Below, piece by piece: positions 7,780 through 17,236 of a stretch of DNA of 64,000 nt. The stretch spans positions 3,782,001 to 3,846,000 of the forward strand of contig OZ253541.1 in NCBI GenBank assembly GCA_965262365.1, given 5' to 3'. Every line of letters starts with the position of its first letter. The first letter of the stretch is position 1. Source of the stretch: UBA6522 sp965262365. Lineage in GTDB: Bacteria > Pseudomonadota > Gammaproteobacteria > Steroidobacterales > Rariloculaceae. A program made the position numbers and the translations under genes. The notes beneath the pieces were generated by a model. It saw only the letters and a program-made list of their open reading frames with translations. It was not told the DNA's origin and ran no database searches.

Positions 7780-10700
7780 ATGGGGCGCCGGCGACGCCAG
7801 CACCGCCTCGTCATGTTCCATGCGGCGCTCTTTTTGCCTATTCTGCTCGCAGGAACACTCGGCGCAAGGCCCGCAGCCGCCAACGGCGACCGACTCTACC
7901 TGGACTGCCCGTGCGAAATCGAAAGCGACGGTTCGACGGTCAGTATTACCGCGGGCGTGCGCAATTATCAGTCGGTCCCCAGCGGCGCGCTATCCCTTCG
8001 CGCCGATGCCGGATCGCGGGTGTGGGAAGTGGCCATCGCGAATTCCCTGGCCAACGGGGCCACGCTGGAGAGCGCCACCTACGAAGTTGGGATTGCGAAC
8101 CCAACCCCTGGACCGGGCGAGTGGGACATCGACCTTATTCTCTACGAGCATTTCAATGATCGGCCAGTCGAACGGGATCGGGTGCGCATGGAAGCCCCGG
8201 TGGACCTGTCCGGCGCGTTCGAGGTCGCCGATCTGGATTATGTGAAGGACACCGACGGCGACGGTGTAGGCGACGTCAACGAACGGTTCGAAGGCACCGA
8301 TCCTCTGGACGCGCAGTCCACGCCCGGCCCATCCACAATCGATGTTCTGGCGTTTTACAGTCAAGCGTTCCAGGAAACCTACGGCGGCGACGCAACGACT
8401 CGAATTCAACACCTTTTCACCCTCGCCAACACTATCAACCGGAACAGCGAAGTCGACTTACGGCTTCGTCTCGTCGGTTTGGTTGAGGTTCAAGTCGATG
8501 AACAATCGGGAAGTTTCCTTTTCGACCGTGAGTTTCGGCAGGTGGAGTCCCACCGGCACGGTGCCGATCTGATGGTCATGTTCGCTTCTTCCGCACAGTA
8601 TGTCAGCAGATGCAGTGGAAGAGCGCCAGTCGGTGGCTTTGGCCAACGCGGTCAATTCGACTTTGAAAAGGAGCGCGACAACTATGCCACACTCGTAGGC
8701 AATTGCATGGCTTCTACACTCGCACACGAACTGGGCCACCGGATGGGCCTCGGTCACTCGTACTGGCAGGGCAACGTCGGTGCTTGGAGATGGTCGCGGG
8801 GGCACGCCGTCGATTACGACTTCGGCACCATCATGTCGTACGGCCCGAAGATCGGACCCGCAATCAATCTCGACGTTTTTTCCAATCCCTCAGCCCTTTG
8901 TGCAGGTTTGCTGGAGGAAGAGAAGCCGTGCGGTGTCGATGGCGAGGAAGTGAACGGCGCCGACGCGGTGACCACGCTTAATGCCGTTCGCTTCCAGATC
9001 GCGGCGTTCCGAGAATCCCAACCGGACGCCGACGAGGACGGGTTCGTCAATCCCGTGGATGTCTTTCCCAACGATCCCGAAGACTGGTGGGATGCGGACG
9101 GCGACGGGCTCGGCGACAACGCGGACGCCGATGACGACAACGACGGTGTTTTGGATGGCGACGATACCTTTCCCTTCGACGGGTCGGAAACGGTCGATTC
9201 CGACGGCGACGGAGTGGGCGACAACGCGGACGCGTTTCCCCTGGACCCCGGCGAGACATCCGACGCCGACGAGGACGGGGTGGGTGACAATACGGACGTC
9301 TTTCCTCGCGACCCGCTGGAATGGGTCGACAGCGACGGCGATGGCGTGGGAGACAATGGCGATCTCTGGCCCCAGGACCCGAGCGAGAGCACCGACACGG
9401 ACGGCGACGGTATCGGTGACAACGCCGATCACGATGCCGACAACGACGGGGTCGGCGACGATCTGGATGCCCATCCGCTGGACGCTGCCAAGTGGGATCT
9501 CGCCTCGTACGTCTTCACCGGCGAGTCGCCGGGGGATCAGGCCGGCGAGATTCTTTCGCGCGCGGGAGACGGCGATTCACCAAGTTTCCTGATCGGTGTC
9601 CCGCAGCATGATGGCGGCGGGCTGGAAAATGCCGGTGCGGTATATCTGGTGTCTGCGTCGGACTTGGTGACACTGGATGCAGCGGACGGACACCTCGATC
9701 GGGTCATTGGATTGGGAGACATCGCGTCCGGCGTGAACTCCTGGAAATTTGTGGGCGAGGTCGCCGGCGATCAGGCAGGCAGAAGCGTGGTGTCGAGCGG
9801 CGACATGGACGACGACGGTCAGACTGACGTGCTGATCGGCGCGCCCAATCACGGTAACGGAAGAGGCGCAGCTTATTTCGTATCGGGCGCCGATTTTTCG
9901 TCGGCCGACGCCGCGGACGGCGTTGCCGACCACACAATCCAGCTCGGTCATGTTGCTCCTGGGTCACGCTCCTGGAAGTTTGTCGGCGAGACAACCCACG
10001 ACGAGGCGGGCATCAGCGTGGCGTCGGTTCCGGATGCCGACGTGGACGGTAGTGCCGAACTCCTGATCGGTGCTTGGGGCCACAGCCCCGAGGGGCGCTC
10101 GCGAGCCGGGGCAAGCTACTTGCTCGGAAGCGGCGACCTTTCTTCGGCTGATGCGGCCGATGGCGTCACAGACGGAGAGATTCACCTCAGCCATGTGACC
10201 GGCCTGCCGGCCTCCTGGAAGCTGATAGGAGAGTCGGCTGGCGCCCGGACCGGCGCCCCGGTGTCTTCCCCGGGCGATATCGACGGCGACGGACACGTCG
10301 AGATTGCCATCAACTCAGGCCGCGCCGTTCACCTCATATCCGTACTCGATCTGGCGGCCGTAGATGCGGCCGACGGGCAAAATGATCACGTGCTTGACTT
10401 GGGCCATAGTGCAAGCCAGCCGAAGTCCTGGAAGCTGCACCGCGGCTTCTCCCCCGCCTGGACGCGACAGCCCGTGTCCATTGCCAGGGACGGCGTCGGT
10501 CCGACCGTCTGGTTGACATTGGCAACCCACGTACTGTCAGCCGCGGAGTTGGCGACAGCGGATGCCGCAGACGGCGCCGAGGATGGCGTCGTTGATCTCG
10601 ACCGGCTCAGCGGACTGCCCAATTCATGGAAGCTGCGCACCGCTCTGGTCGTGCCGGTCGGCGACACCGACGGCGACGGCGATGACAACCTTCTGGCCAG

Positions 10701-13700
10701 GAGCAATAATGTCAGAATCAGGCACGCTCTCCTTTTGTCTCTGTCGACTCTTGCCGATGTGGATAGCTGGCGCGTCGCCGATGGCGTTGTGGACAGCTCC
10801 GATCTCAGCAACACGGCCGGCGTTGGAAGATTTTTCGGGGCGTGGCCGCTCGCTCAAATCGCAGCTTCCACAGCCGGGGACGTGGACGGCGACGGCGTCT
10901 CGGACATCCTGCTCGGCGACCCGGGCCAGGCCGTGGACAACCGTCCCGGCACAGTCTACCTGTTGCTCGGAGACGATTTGGCGGCCCTGGACCGGATCGA
11001 CGGAAACCTCGATGATCGCTTGCACCTGGGAAACGTGGCAGGCGATACGGACGCCGACGGCGTCTCGAACACGGTGGATCGAGACGACGACGGCGACGGC
11101 ATTCCCGACAATGCGGACGACTTTCACCTCGACCCCGAGGAGTGGGCCGATAGCGACCGCGACGGGGTGGGCGACAATGCCGATGCGTTCCCCAATGACC
11201 ACCTCGAATGGATCGATACCGATGGGGATGGACTGGGCGACTTCCGTGCCGATGGCGATGACGACGGGGATGGGATCGCCGACCGCGAGGACACCTATCC
11301 CCTCGACACGGATAACGACGGATTCGAGAACGCGGTTGATAAAGACGACGACGGCGATGGCGTGCCCGACACCCAGGACGCGCTTCCGATCGACCGCACC
11401 GAGTCTGCGGATTCCGATGGTGACGGCCTCGGCAACAACGCGGACGACGACGACGACAATGACGGCGTCTCCGATGACGAGGATGTCTTCCCGCTGGATT
11501 CAGGAGAAACGGTCGATACGGATGCCGACGGCGTCGGGGACAATGGCGATGCCTTTCCAACGAACCCGAACGAGACCCATGACCACGACGGCGACGGCGT
11601 CGGGGACAACGCGGACACGGACGATGACAATGACGGCATCCTCGACGCTGATGACCGCTATCCACTCGACGCTGGCGCATCGGCCGACAACGACGGCGAC
11701 GGGGTGCCGGACTCGCTTGATGCGTTCCCGGACGATGCCGGCGAGTCGGAGGATACCGATGGCGACGGGATCGGCGATAACGCAGACACGGACGACGACA
11801 ACGACGGCGTGGAGGATCCTTCCGACGTCTTTCCACTCGACGCCTCTCGATGGGAACTGACGTCGATGCGATTGGAAATGGGCACTCCGGTCACCGATTT
11901 TGCATGGATTGAAGTGTCTGCCGCGGGCGACCTCGATGGCGACGGGCGGCAAGAGCTTCTGATCGCCGCGCCGGATACGTCCGGCAACCAGGCAGTGTAC
12001 GTCGTCGGCCCAGAGGACTTTGAAAATGCAGACAGTGCGGACGGCGCGCGGGACGGTTCGGCTCACCTGCGAAACATGCTGGTCGGAATGCATTCCTGGA
12101 AACTGATCGGCGAGGCCGGTTTCACGACCGGCACGTGGCTATCGCCCTTCGGTGACGTGACCGGGAATGGATTCGGCGAGTTTTACGTGGCGGCGGGGCA
12201 AAACGGGGTGGGATATGTGATATCCGGCGCGGACCTGCTCGCTGCGGATGCAGCCGACAATATGAGCGATGGCGTGATCGATCTGACGCACATTGCAAGC
12301 CAGCCGGGCTCCTGGAAGCTGCGAGGCTATGCTTTCGGGGGCAAGCCTGTCCTGGCCGATCTCGATGGCGATGGATCCGTCGAGTTCGCCATCGGTCAGC
12401 CGGGTAGCATTCGGCCCGGCACAGTGCAGGTATTTTCAGCCAGTGCCCTGCCGATGCTCGACGCCCTCGACGGCGACGTGGACGGAACATTGACACAGAG
12501 TCACATTAGCGGACACGCGCATTGGCGTCTCATCGCTGAGGCGCCTCGCGATTCTGCAGACAACAGTATGGCTACGACCGATTTCAACGGGGATGGTTAC
12601 CCCGACCTCGTTGTGGGCGCACCAAACAATGACACGAACCGACAGAATCAGGGTGCGGTCTATCTCCTCGACAGCGCGGACCTTGCCGCCGCAGATCGGG
12701 CGGACGGCGCGGCTGATCGGCAGATTGAACTCGCACGGGTCCAGGACCAGCCTGGATCGTGGAAACTCATCGTCGAGGCGACAAACGGTTATCTGGGGTC
12801 GGCGATTGCGTCTGGCGATATTGATGGCGACGAACGGCAGGATCTCGTACTGAGCAGCCGGGATTCCGCAGGGCGGCGTGTTGACAGCCTGTTGTCGGGA
12901 TTACCGGAAAGCCTCGCCCCAATGGACCGGGCAGACGGCGCCGCCGACGGTGTAGTTAACCTGATCGACAATCAATCCCCCGGTAACCTCCAGCTCAACG
13001 GATCCTTGACGGAATTGCTATCCAACATGTTCTTGACGGATTTCGACGGTGACGGTCGCGAGGACATCGTTATGGGAATCGGAAATAACCGGGTCTCAAT
13101 GGTGGCGCACTTCGTCGCCGCGGCGGCGCTCTTCGGTGATCACGACTTAGCCGCGGGCGGTATCCTGGCTGTTGACGATGCGTTCGAACGAGGCGGTTCA
13201 TACGAGGTCTACGCTCCCGAGGCTCAATCCGTGAACGCGAATGTGGCGATCGCTGCGGCGGGTGACGTCGATGCCGACGGTCGCGGCGATGTCCTGCTTG
13301 GCGTGCTCCCGTACCCGTCCACCGTACCGGGCCCACTGGCTGGCGTCGCCTACCTGATCATGGCGGCGGATCTGCCGCCGCTCGATGCCGCCGATGGGCG
13401 TATGGACGGCAGGATATTCCTGGAGAATGTCGTTCTTGGTAGGCGTCAGAACGTGGTGGATCAGGATTCATCCGGTACGGCCACTGGCGGCAATTGTTTC
13501 GTGGGCCTGCTGGTACGGCCCGGGGAGCGTTGCACCTATCCCGGCACGGATGACGCCTTCACGGTCAACGAACGGGGCCGTGGCCGATTCTTGACATACC
13601 TGCGTGGTATCCGGATCGATATCAGCAACGAAACGATTGACGGTCAGGTGTACGACTTTAAGGCCACGCATCTGGGTGACGGCGTTTGGCGAATCGATCG

Positions 13701-13737
13701 GGTGGCCGGCAGCACCGAACCGCCTCGCCCCGGGTGA
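7780..13737 (+). CDS. Giant secreted zinc metalloprotease with TSP3-like and FG-GAP repeats
   Basis: A protein of 1985 residues. A signal peptide (RRRRQHR n-region, hydrophobic core, cleavage near PAAA-NG) follows the ATG at 7780. Next come a beta-rich segment, a first DTDGDGVGD calcium loop, and a metzincin-like peptidase domain with HELGHRMGLGH (H316, E317, H320, H326) and the Met-turn IMSYG (M352). Two blocks of aspartate-rich TSP3-like repeats (about 412-573 and 1089-1357) alternate with two FG-GAP propeller-like blocks (about 577-1084 and 1361-1880), in which units ending in a SWKL-type strand recur. The last ~95 residues form a separate Cys-containing domain (NCFVGLLVRPGERCTYPGT). Calcium should rigidify the stalk. 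It is likely a surface or secreted protease-adhesin; its target is unknown. Earlier in-frame starts (7648) give no leader. Confidence 0.9.
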   Translation: MGRRRRQHRLVMFHAALFLPILLAGTLGARPAAANGDRLYLDCPCEIESDGSTVSITAGVRNYQSVPSGALSLRADAGSRVWEVAIANSLANGATLESATYEVGIANPTPGPGEWDIDLILYEHFNDRPVERDRVRMEAPVDLSGAFEVADLDYVKDTDGDGVGDVNERFEGTDPLDAQSTPGPSTIDVLAFYSQAFQETYGGDATTRIQHLFTLANTINRNSEVDLRLRLVGLVEVQVDEQSGSFLFDREFRQVESHRHGADLMVMFASSAQYVSRCSGRAPVGGFGQRGQFDFEKERDNYATLVGNCMASTLAHELGHRMGLGHSYWQGNVGAWRWSRGHAVDYDFGTIMSYGPKIGPAINLDVFSNPSALCAGLLEEEKPCGVDGEEVNGADAVTTLNAVRFQIAAFRESQPDADEDGFVNPVDVFPNDPEDWWDADGDGLGDNADADDDNDGVLDGDDTFPFDGSETVDSDGDGVGDNADAFPLDPGETSDADEDGVGDNTDVFPRDPLEWVDSDGDGVGDNGDLWPQDPSESTDTDGDGIGDNADHDADNDGVGDDLDAHPLDAAKWDLASYVFTGESPGDQAGEILSRAGDGDSPSFLIGVPQHDGGGLENAGAVYLVSASDLVTLDAADGHLDRVIGLGDIASGVNSWKFVGEVAGDQAGRSVVSSGDMDDDGQTDVLIGAPNHGNGRGAAYFVSGADFSSADAADGVADHTIQLGHVAPGSRSWKFVGETTHDEAGISVASVPDADVDGSAELLIGAWGHSPEGRSRAGASYLLGSGDLSSADAADGVTDGEIHLSHVTGLPASWKLIGESAGARTGAPVSSPGDIDGDGHVEIAINSGRAVHLISVLDLAAVDAADGQNDHVLDLGHSASQPKSWKLHRGFSPAWTRQPVSIARDGVGPTVWLTLATHVLSAAELATADAADGAEDGVVDLDRLSGLPNSWKLRTALVVPVGDTDGDGDDNLLARSNNVRIRHALLLSLSTLADVDSWRVADGVVDSSDLSNTAGVGRFFGAWPLAQIAASTAGDVDGDGVSDILLGDPGQAVDNRPGTVYLLLGDDLAALDRIDGNLDDRLHLGNVAGDTDADGVSNTVDRDDDGDGIPDNADDFHLDPEEWADSDRDGVGDNADAFPNDHLEWIDTDGDGLGDFRADGDDDGDGIADREDTYPLDTDNDGFENAVDKDDDGDGVPDTQDALPIDRTESADSDGDGLGNNADDDDDNDGVSDDEDVFPLDSGETVDTDADGVGDNGDAFPTNPNETHDHDGDGVGDNADTDDDNDGILDADDRYPLDAGASADNDGDGVPDSLDAFPDDAGESEDTDGDGIGDNADTDDDNDGVEDPSDVFPLDASRWELTSMRLEMGTPVTDFAWIEVSAAGDLDGDGRQELLIAAPDTSGNQAVYVVGPEDFENADSADGARDGSAHLRNMLVGMHSWKLIGEAGFTTGTWLSPFGDVTGNGFGEFYVAAGQNGVGYVISGADLLAADAADNMSDGVIDLTHIASQPGSWKLRGYAFGGKPVLADLDGDGSVEFAIGQPGSIRPGTVQVFSASALPMLDALDGDVDGTLTQSHISGHAHWRLIAEAPRDSADNSMATTDFNGDGYPDLVVGAPNNDTNRQNQGAVYLLDSADLAAADRADGAADRQIELARVQDQPGSWKLIVEATNGYLGSAIASGDIDGDERQDLVLSSRDSAGRRVDSLLSGLPESLAPMDRADGAADGVVNLIDNQSPGNLQLNGSLTELLSNMFLTDFDGDGREDIVMGIGNNRVSMVAHFVAAAALFGDHDLAAGGILAVDDAFERGGSYEVYAPEAQSVNANVAIAAAGDVDADGRGDVLLGVLPYPSTVPGPLAGVAYLIMAADLPPLDAADGRMDGRIFLENVVLGRRQNVVDQDSSGTATGGNCFVGLLVRPGERCTYPGTDDAFTVNERGRGRFLTYLRGIRIDISNETIDGQVYDFKATHLGDGVWRIDRVAGSTEPPRPG
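9016..9500 (+). repeat. TSP3-like calcium-binding repeat block 1
   Basis: Coding repeats in the giant protease: about ten units of the type DxDGDGxGDNxD alternating with FPxDPxE segments. The DNA repeats GACGGCGACGG-like cores. They encode calcium-binding loops and are not CRISPR or tandem satellite units. Confidence 0.85.
11047..11850 (+). repeat. TSP3-like calcium-binding repeat block 2
   Basis: A second and longer coding block, with about sixteen DxDGDGxxD loops and intervening FPLDxxE spacers, separates the two FG-GAP regions of the giant protease. Spacer lengths vary, as is usual for bacterial TSP3 stalks. Internal sequence similarity makes the block a likely site of length variation or misassembly. 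Confidence 0.85.
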
Positions 13738-13986
13738 ATCGCCGCTGCTGCCAAATGAGCGAGAGGACTGGAAGATAATGCGTAGCGCCCTGCGCTCCGA
13801 GATTCGGCAACGTTCAAAGGTCCTGTGACAGACCTGTTCCCCCAAGCGCGATCAAGTCACTAACCCGAGGCAAGACGGTACGAGACGAGGAACCGAGAAA
13901 GACTCGGTCTCAGTCCGCCAGCTCAAGCCACACTGTCTTGCCCGTGCCCCTCAGCCTGAGCCGGTCGAATCTTCGCCTGGTTGGAT

Positions 13987-15168
13987 TCAGTAACTTGCGC
14001 CAGTTGCCGGCTCCAGCCTCACGATGTCGGTGAGCCCACCGGCGCGATTGTCCGTGGCCAGGTAGATGAAGCCGTCGGGACCCTGGCGGACATCGCGGAT
14101 CCGAAGCACGTCGTGCAACAGCGACTCCCGGGTCATTACGCGCCCGCCATCGGTGCTGATGCGCGACAGCCGGCGGTGCGTGGCGGCCAGGCCCCCGGCG
14201 AAAATGTCGCCGCTCCATTCGGGAAAGGCGTCGCCATCGTAGATCATCAGTCCTGACGCGCCGATGGAGGGGATCCAGAACGTCTTCGGCTGTTCCATGC
14301 CCTCGCGCTCGCCGGCGGCGTGGATGGGGATGCCGGAGCGGTAGTTGACACCGTAGCCGATCACCGGCCAGCCGTAGTTGACGCCCGGCATGATCAGGTT
14401 GAGTTCATCGCCGCCCTGGGGGCCGTGTTCGGTGGCCCATAGGTCGCCGGTCTCGGGATGAAATGCCAGTCCCTGGGGATTTCGATGCCCGTAGCTCCAG
14501 ATCTCGGGCCGGATCGAAGCGTGGCCGACGAAGGGGTTGTCTTCCGGCACCGAACCGTCATCCATCAGCCGGATAATGGTGCCGAAGTGGGTCGTGGGAT
14601 CCTGGGCGGGGTGATTCTCCAGATCGCCCGTGGGCGGCGACTGCCGGTCACCCACCGACATGAAGAGATACCCGTCCTCGTCGAATGCGATCTTGGCGCC
14701 GAAGTGCCCGCCCCGCTCGTTCCAGGCGTCGGCCTCGAAGATTTCCTCCACGTCATTGAGCATGTCGTTTTCGAACCGGGCGCGGATCAGGGCCGTGGTA
14801 CCGCGGGACCCATTCGGCTTCGAATAACTCAGGTAGACGATTCGGTTGTTCTCGAAGTCCGGGTGCACGGCGATTTCCTGAAGCCCGCCCTGGTTGATGA
14901 CGCGAGTTTCGGGAACCCCTTCGACCGGGTCCGGCAGCAGCTTGCCGTCCCGGACGATGCGCAGTTCCCCCGTACGCTGGGTGAACAGCATGTCGCCATC
15001 CGGCAGGAACGCGATGCTCCAGGGATGCTGGATATCCTCTGCCACCGTAACCACGCGAAAGTCGTGTTCCACGGATTCGTAGACCTGCCCCTGGGCAGTA
15101 GTCGTGGAAATTGCCGCGAGGCCAACCAGCCCCCCCAGCGCGACGAGAGAAAAATTGCGGCCTGTCAT
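13987..15168 (-). CDS. PQQ-dependent aldose sugar dehydrogenase, exported
   Basis: A 393-residue six-bladed beta-propeller quinoprotein of the soluble glucose dehydrogenase/YliI (Asd) type, which oxidises aldoses to lactones in the periplasm. A signal peptide ends near TTAQG-QVY. Family landmarks seen are HPWSIAFLPDG (start of blade 1), NQGGLQEIAVHPDF, GGHFGAKIAFDEDG with the conserved His, SYGHRNPQGLAF, and EHGPQGGDELN, which carries PQQ/Ca-contacting residues. It is complete at both ends. A mutilated paralogue lies 6.4 kb upstream in the same orientation. The gene reads towards the giant protease gene and is separated from the ABC operon by 54 bp. Confidence 0.93.
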   Translation of the reverse strand: MTGRNFSLVALGGLVGLAAISTTTAQGQVYESVEHDFRVVTVAEDIQHPWSIAFLPDGDMLFTQRTGELRIVRDGKLLPDPVEGVPETRVINQGGLQEIAVHPDFENNRIVYLSYSKPNGSRGTTALIRARFENDMLNDVEEIFEADAWNERGGHFGAKIAFDEDGYLFMSVGDRQSPPTGDLENHPAQDPTTHFGTIIRLMDDGSVPEDNPFVGHASIRPEIWSYGHRNPQGLAFHPETGDLWATEHGPQGGDELNLIMPGVNYGWPVIGYGVNYRSGIPIHAAGEREGMEQPKTFWIPSIGASGLMIYDGDAFPEWSGDIFAGGLAATHRRLSRISTDGGRVMTRESLLHDVLRIRDVRQGPDGFIYLATDNRAGGLTDIVRLEPATGASY

Positions 15169-15222
15169 GCGAACGCCCCCATTATAGTCGTTGGTTTTGC
15201 GTGCGATTATTGCACGAACGAA

Positions 15223-16113
15223 TCAGGTCCGCATTTCAGTCCGGCCTCGCGCTTCCAGGCGCCGAAACAACATGGAAAGGCAAAAGCAAAGCCCGAAGTA
15301 GAGAAGCGCGGTGGTCAGCCACGCTTCGAAGATCGCCCGAGTGGACGAAACCAGTTCCACGGTCTTGTACGTGAGTTCCTGCACGGAGATGAGGGAGATG
15401 ATCGAGCTGTCCTTGACCAGGATGATGAACTGATTGGCCAGCGGCGGCAGAACCCGTTTCGTTGCCTGGGGCAGCACAACAAATCGGAGCTCGTCGAGCC
15501 GGTTCAGTCCGATCGAACTGGCGGCCTCCCGCTGGCCGCGGCCGACGGATTCGATGCCGGCGCGGACGATCTCGCCCACGAAGGCGCTCTCGAAGAGCGC
15601 CAGCACAACGACGCCCGAGATCAGCGACGGAAACAACCGCATGTCCCCGAAAAGGAATGTCCAGACACTCGCCGTGTCTCCGCTTGCGATTCCTCGCGCC
15701 CAACCCTCGATGTTGAGCGCCACGATCAGTTGCTCGGAGAGGAAGAAGAAGAAAATGAAGATGACCACGACCGGCGGAATGTTGCGAAGCAACTCCACGT
15801 AGGTGCGCGCCAACATCCGCACGGTAAGATTGTTCACCGTGCGCGCGACGCCGATGATCAAACCCAGGAGCAATGCCAGGACGCCGGCATAGACAGTGAT
15901 TCGAACCGTCGTGATCAGACCCTGGAGCAGCAGGTTGGCGACCCAACGGCCACTCTCTTCATCGAAGCGCAACAGGTAATTGGGGATGATCTCCCAGCGC
16001 CACTCGTAGTTCAGCGTGCCCTGAATACGCAGCCCGACCCAGGCGATGGCCGCCGCCACGACGACGAGCAGGACTGCGTCCAGCCATGTCAGTCGCCGTA
16101 TCGATTCGCGCAC
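15223..16113 (-). CDS. Polar amino acid ABC transporter permease (first)
   Basis: An inner-membrane permease of 296 residues of the HisM/GlnP/GltJ type. It has an N-terminal helix, a loop and about five to six further helices. The EAA loop that contacts the ATPase is seen in EAASSIGLNRLDELRFVVLP, and the family N-terminal motif appears in LLQGLITTVRIT. It is the last gene of a minus-strand operon (ATPase, permease, binding protein 2, binding protein 1, this permease), 12 bp after binding protein 1. Together with the other permease it should form the heterodimeric channel for polar amino acid import. Confidence 0.93.
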   Translation of the reverse strand: MRESIRRLTWLDAVLLVVVAAAIAWVGLRIQGTLNYEWRWEIIPNYLLRFDEESGRWVANLLLQGLITTVRITVYAGVLALLLGLIIGVARTVNNLTVRMLARTYVELLRNIPPVVVIFIFFFFLSEQLIVALNIEGWARGIASGDTASVWTFLFGDMRLFPSLISGVVVLALFESAFVGEIVRAGIESVGRGQREAASSIGLNRLDELRFVVLPQATKRVLPPLANQFIILVKDSSIISLISVQELTYKTVELVSSTRAIFEAWLTTALLYFGLCFCLSMLFRRLEARGRTEMRT

Positions 16114-16125
16114 GGTCGCAAAATC

Positions 16126-17172
16126 CTATTGAACCGCCTGGCCGGCCCAGTCATCGGTGGTGAACCAGTAATCATGGCGCTCCTGCAACCAGCCGGACCG
16201 CCAATGGTTCGCAATCCAGTGGTTGAAAAAGTTCAGCGCATCGGGGTCGCCCTTGCGAATGGCAAATGCCTCGCCCGTCTGGTTGAACAGGACCTCAAAG
16301 GGAATGTACAGCGTGTCCGGGTACCGGCGAGCCTCCCGGGACGGGGTAGGTTCCTTGCTGATGGTCGCGTGGGCGTTGCCGTTCAGCACCTCCTGGACCG
16401 TCGCGCCGTCCTCGTCGAACAGGAGAAGTTCGGCACGTGGAAACCGATTGGCGGCAACGACGGCGGTGGTGGCCCCGCGACGGGCGGTGAGCGTCACGTC
16501 CGGGCTGTTGAAATCATCCAGCGAGAACCCATCGGTCAACTGCCGGTTGGCGAGCATCGTCCCTCCGGAGTAGGCGTATGGCTCGGTGAAATTGACTGTC
16601 ATGTTGCGCTGCGGGGTGATGGACAAGCCGCTGATGATCGTGTCGAACTTGCCGGCGACCAGCGCCGGGACGATCCCGTCCCAGGAGGTCGGAATGAACT
16701 CCACCTCCACGCCCATGTCTTCGGCCAGCTTGCGGCCGACATCGATTTCAAAGCCGATCAGTTCGCCGTTACGGTCGCGCATGGACCACGGCATGAACAA
16801 CGATAGGCCGATCTTGATGACCCCGCGCCGCTTGATCGACTCGATGGCGCTTTCCGCGGACAGTTCCTGGCGGGCGTTTTGCGCCGGGACCGTGGGTACG
16901 GTTGCCGCCAATACGGTGACCAAAAAGGCCGTTGCCAGCCGGCGCCAGATCCTCAGCGGTCTAGCAGCCCGTGGCAAGAGTCCCACTGCATTCGACCGAC
17001 GATGCATCCCGGCTGACTGCGTTGCTCGTCGGTCAAATATTCCCGATATTCTCCCTCCTCGCGCCTTGTCAGCCGGGCGCCTCGCCGGTCTCGGTGCGAC
17101 GCCAGACTCTTGCCACGGGCTGCTAGGTGCGATGCGGGGCTCTTGCCACCGACTGCCAGGTTTTGACTGCAT
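16126..17172 (-). CDS. Amino acid ABC transporter substrate-binding protein, copy 1 (with repeat-derived N-terminus)
   Basis: A periplasmic binding protein of family 3: IKIGLSLFMPWSMRD, GFEIDVGRKLAEDMG, PTSWDGIVPALVAGKFD and SGLSITPQRN are the usual ligand-lobe strands. It is roughly 80 % identical by eye to the next gene and so arose by tandem duplication. The start ATG (17172, GGAG 7 bp upstream) is the same MQSKP start as in copy 2. About 55 residues follow that derive from inserted inverted repeat elements yet stay in frame. The real leader (RRLATAFLVTVLAATVPTVPA) is therefore buried near residue 75-95. An internal ATG at 17007 would give a more normal leader. Whether it is still exported is unclear. 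Confidence 0.85.
   Translation of the reverse strand: MQSKPGSRWQEPRIAPSSPWQESGVAPRPARRPADKARGGRISGIFDRRATQSAGMHRRSNAVGLLPRAARPLRIWRRLATAFLVTVLAATVPTVPAQNARQELSAESAIESIKRRGVIKIGLSLFMPWSMRDRNGELIGFEIDVGRKLAEDMGVEVEFIPTSWDGIVPALVAGKFDTIISGLSITPQRNMTVNFTEPYAYSGGTMLANRQLTDGFSLDDFNSPDVTLTARRGATTAVVAANRFPRAELLLFDEDGATVQEVLNGNAHATISKEPTPSREARRYPDTLYIPFEVLFNQTGEAFAIRKGDPDALNFFNHWIANHWRSGWLQERHDYWFTTDDWAGQAVQ
16964..17008 (-). repeat. REP-like element, copy A
   Basis: The core GCAGCCCGTGGCAAGAG followed by TCC-(A/G)CTGCATTCGAC occurs on the + strand. It matches copies at 18066-18113 and 18114-18161 and, inverted, at 17105-17127. It lies inside the N-terminal coding region of binding protein 1 (encoding SNAVGLLPRAA on the minus strand). 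Confidence 0.75.
17105..17160 (+). repeat. REP-like element, copies B and C (inverted relative to A)
   Basis: GACTCTTGCCACGGGCTGCT (17105 on) is the reverse complement of copy A. A second, looser copy GGCTCTTGCCACCGACTGCC follows at about 17138. Copy A and B face each other about 100 bp apart, giving a large potential hairpin within the 5' part of binding protein 1. Confidence 0.72.
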
Positions 17173-17173
17173 A

Positions 17174-17216
17174 TCACGTCTCCAGGAAGGTCACGAATAT
17201 CGACCGCGTGATCGCC
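17174..17216 (-). pseudogene. Duplicated 3' tail of the ABC permease gene
   Basis: Between the two binding-protein genes the minus strand reads AITRSIFVTFLET-stop, nearly identical to the end of the upstream permease (AITLTLSIFVTFLEKRYAVKT). It supplies the ribosome site and start context of binding protein 1. It marks the left junction of the tandem duplication and encodes nothing by itself. Confidence 0.85.
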
Positions 17217-17236
17217 GGGTATACCGTTGCGCCCAC

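Noticed and set aside
9016..11850. Regular short repeats that might be a CRISPR array or satellite
   Set aside because: The repeats have unequal spacing and encode DxDGDG calcium loops in frame within the giant protease; no constant repeat with unique spacers.
14458..16806. 782-codon open frame on the + strand across the PQQ dehydrogenase and ABC genes
   Set aside because: It runs antisense through three unrelated genes, each with clear motifs, and has no domain of its own.
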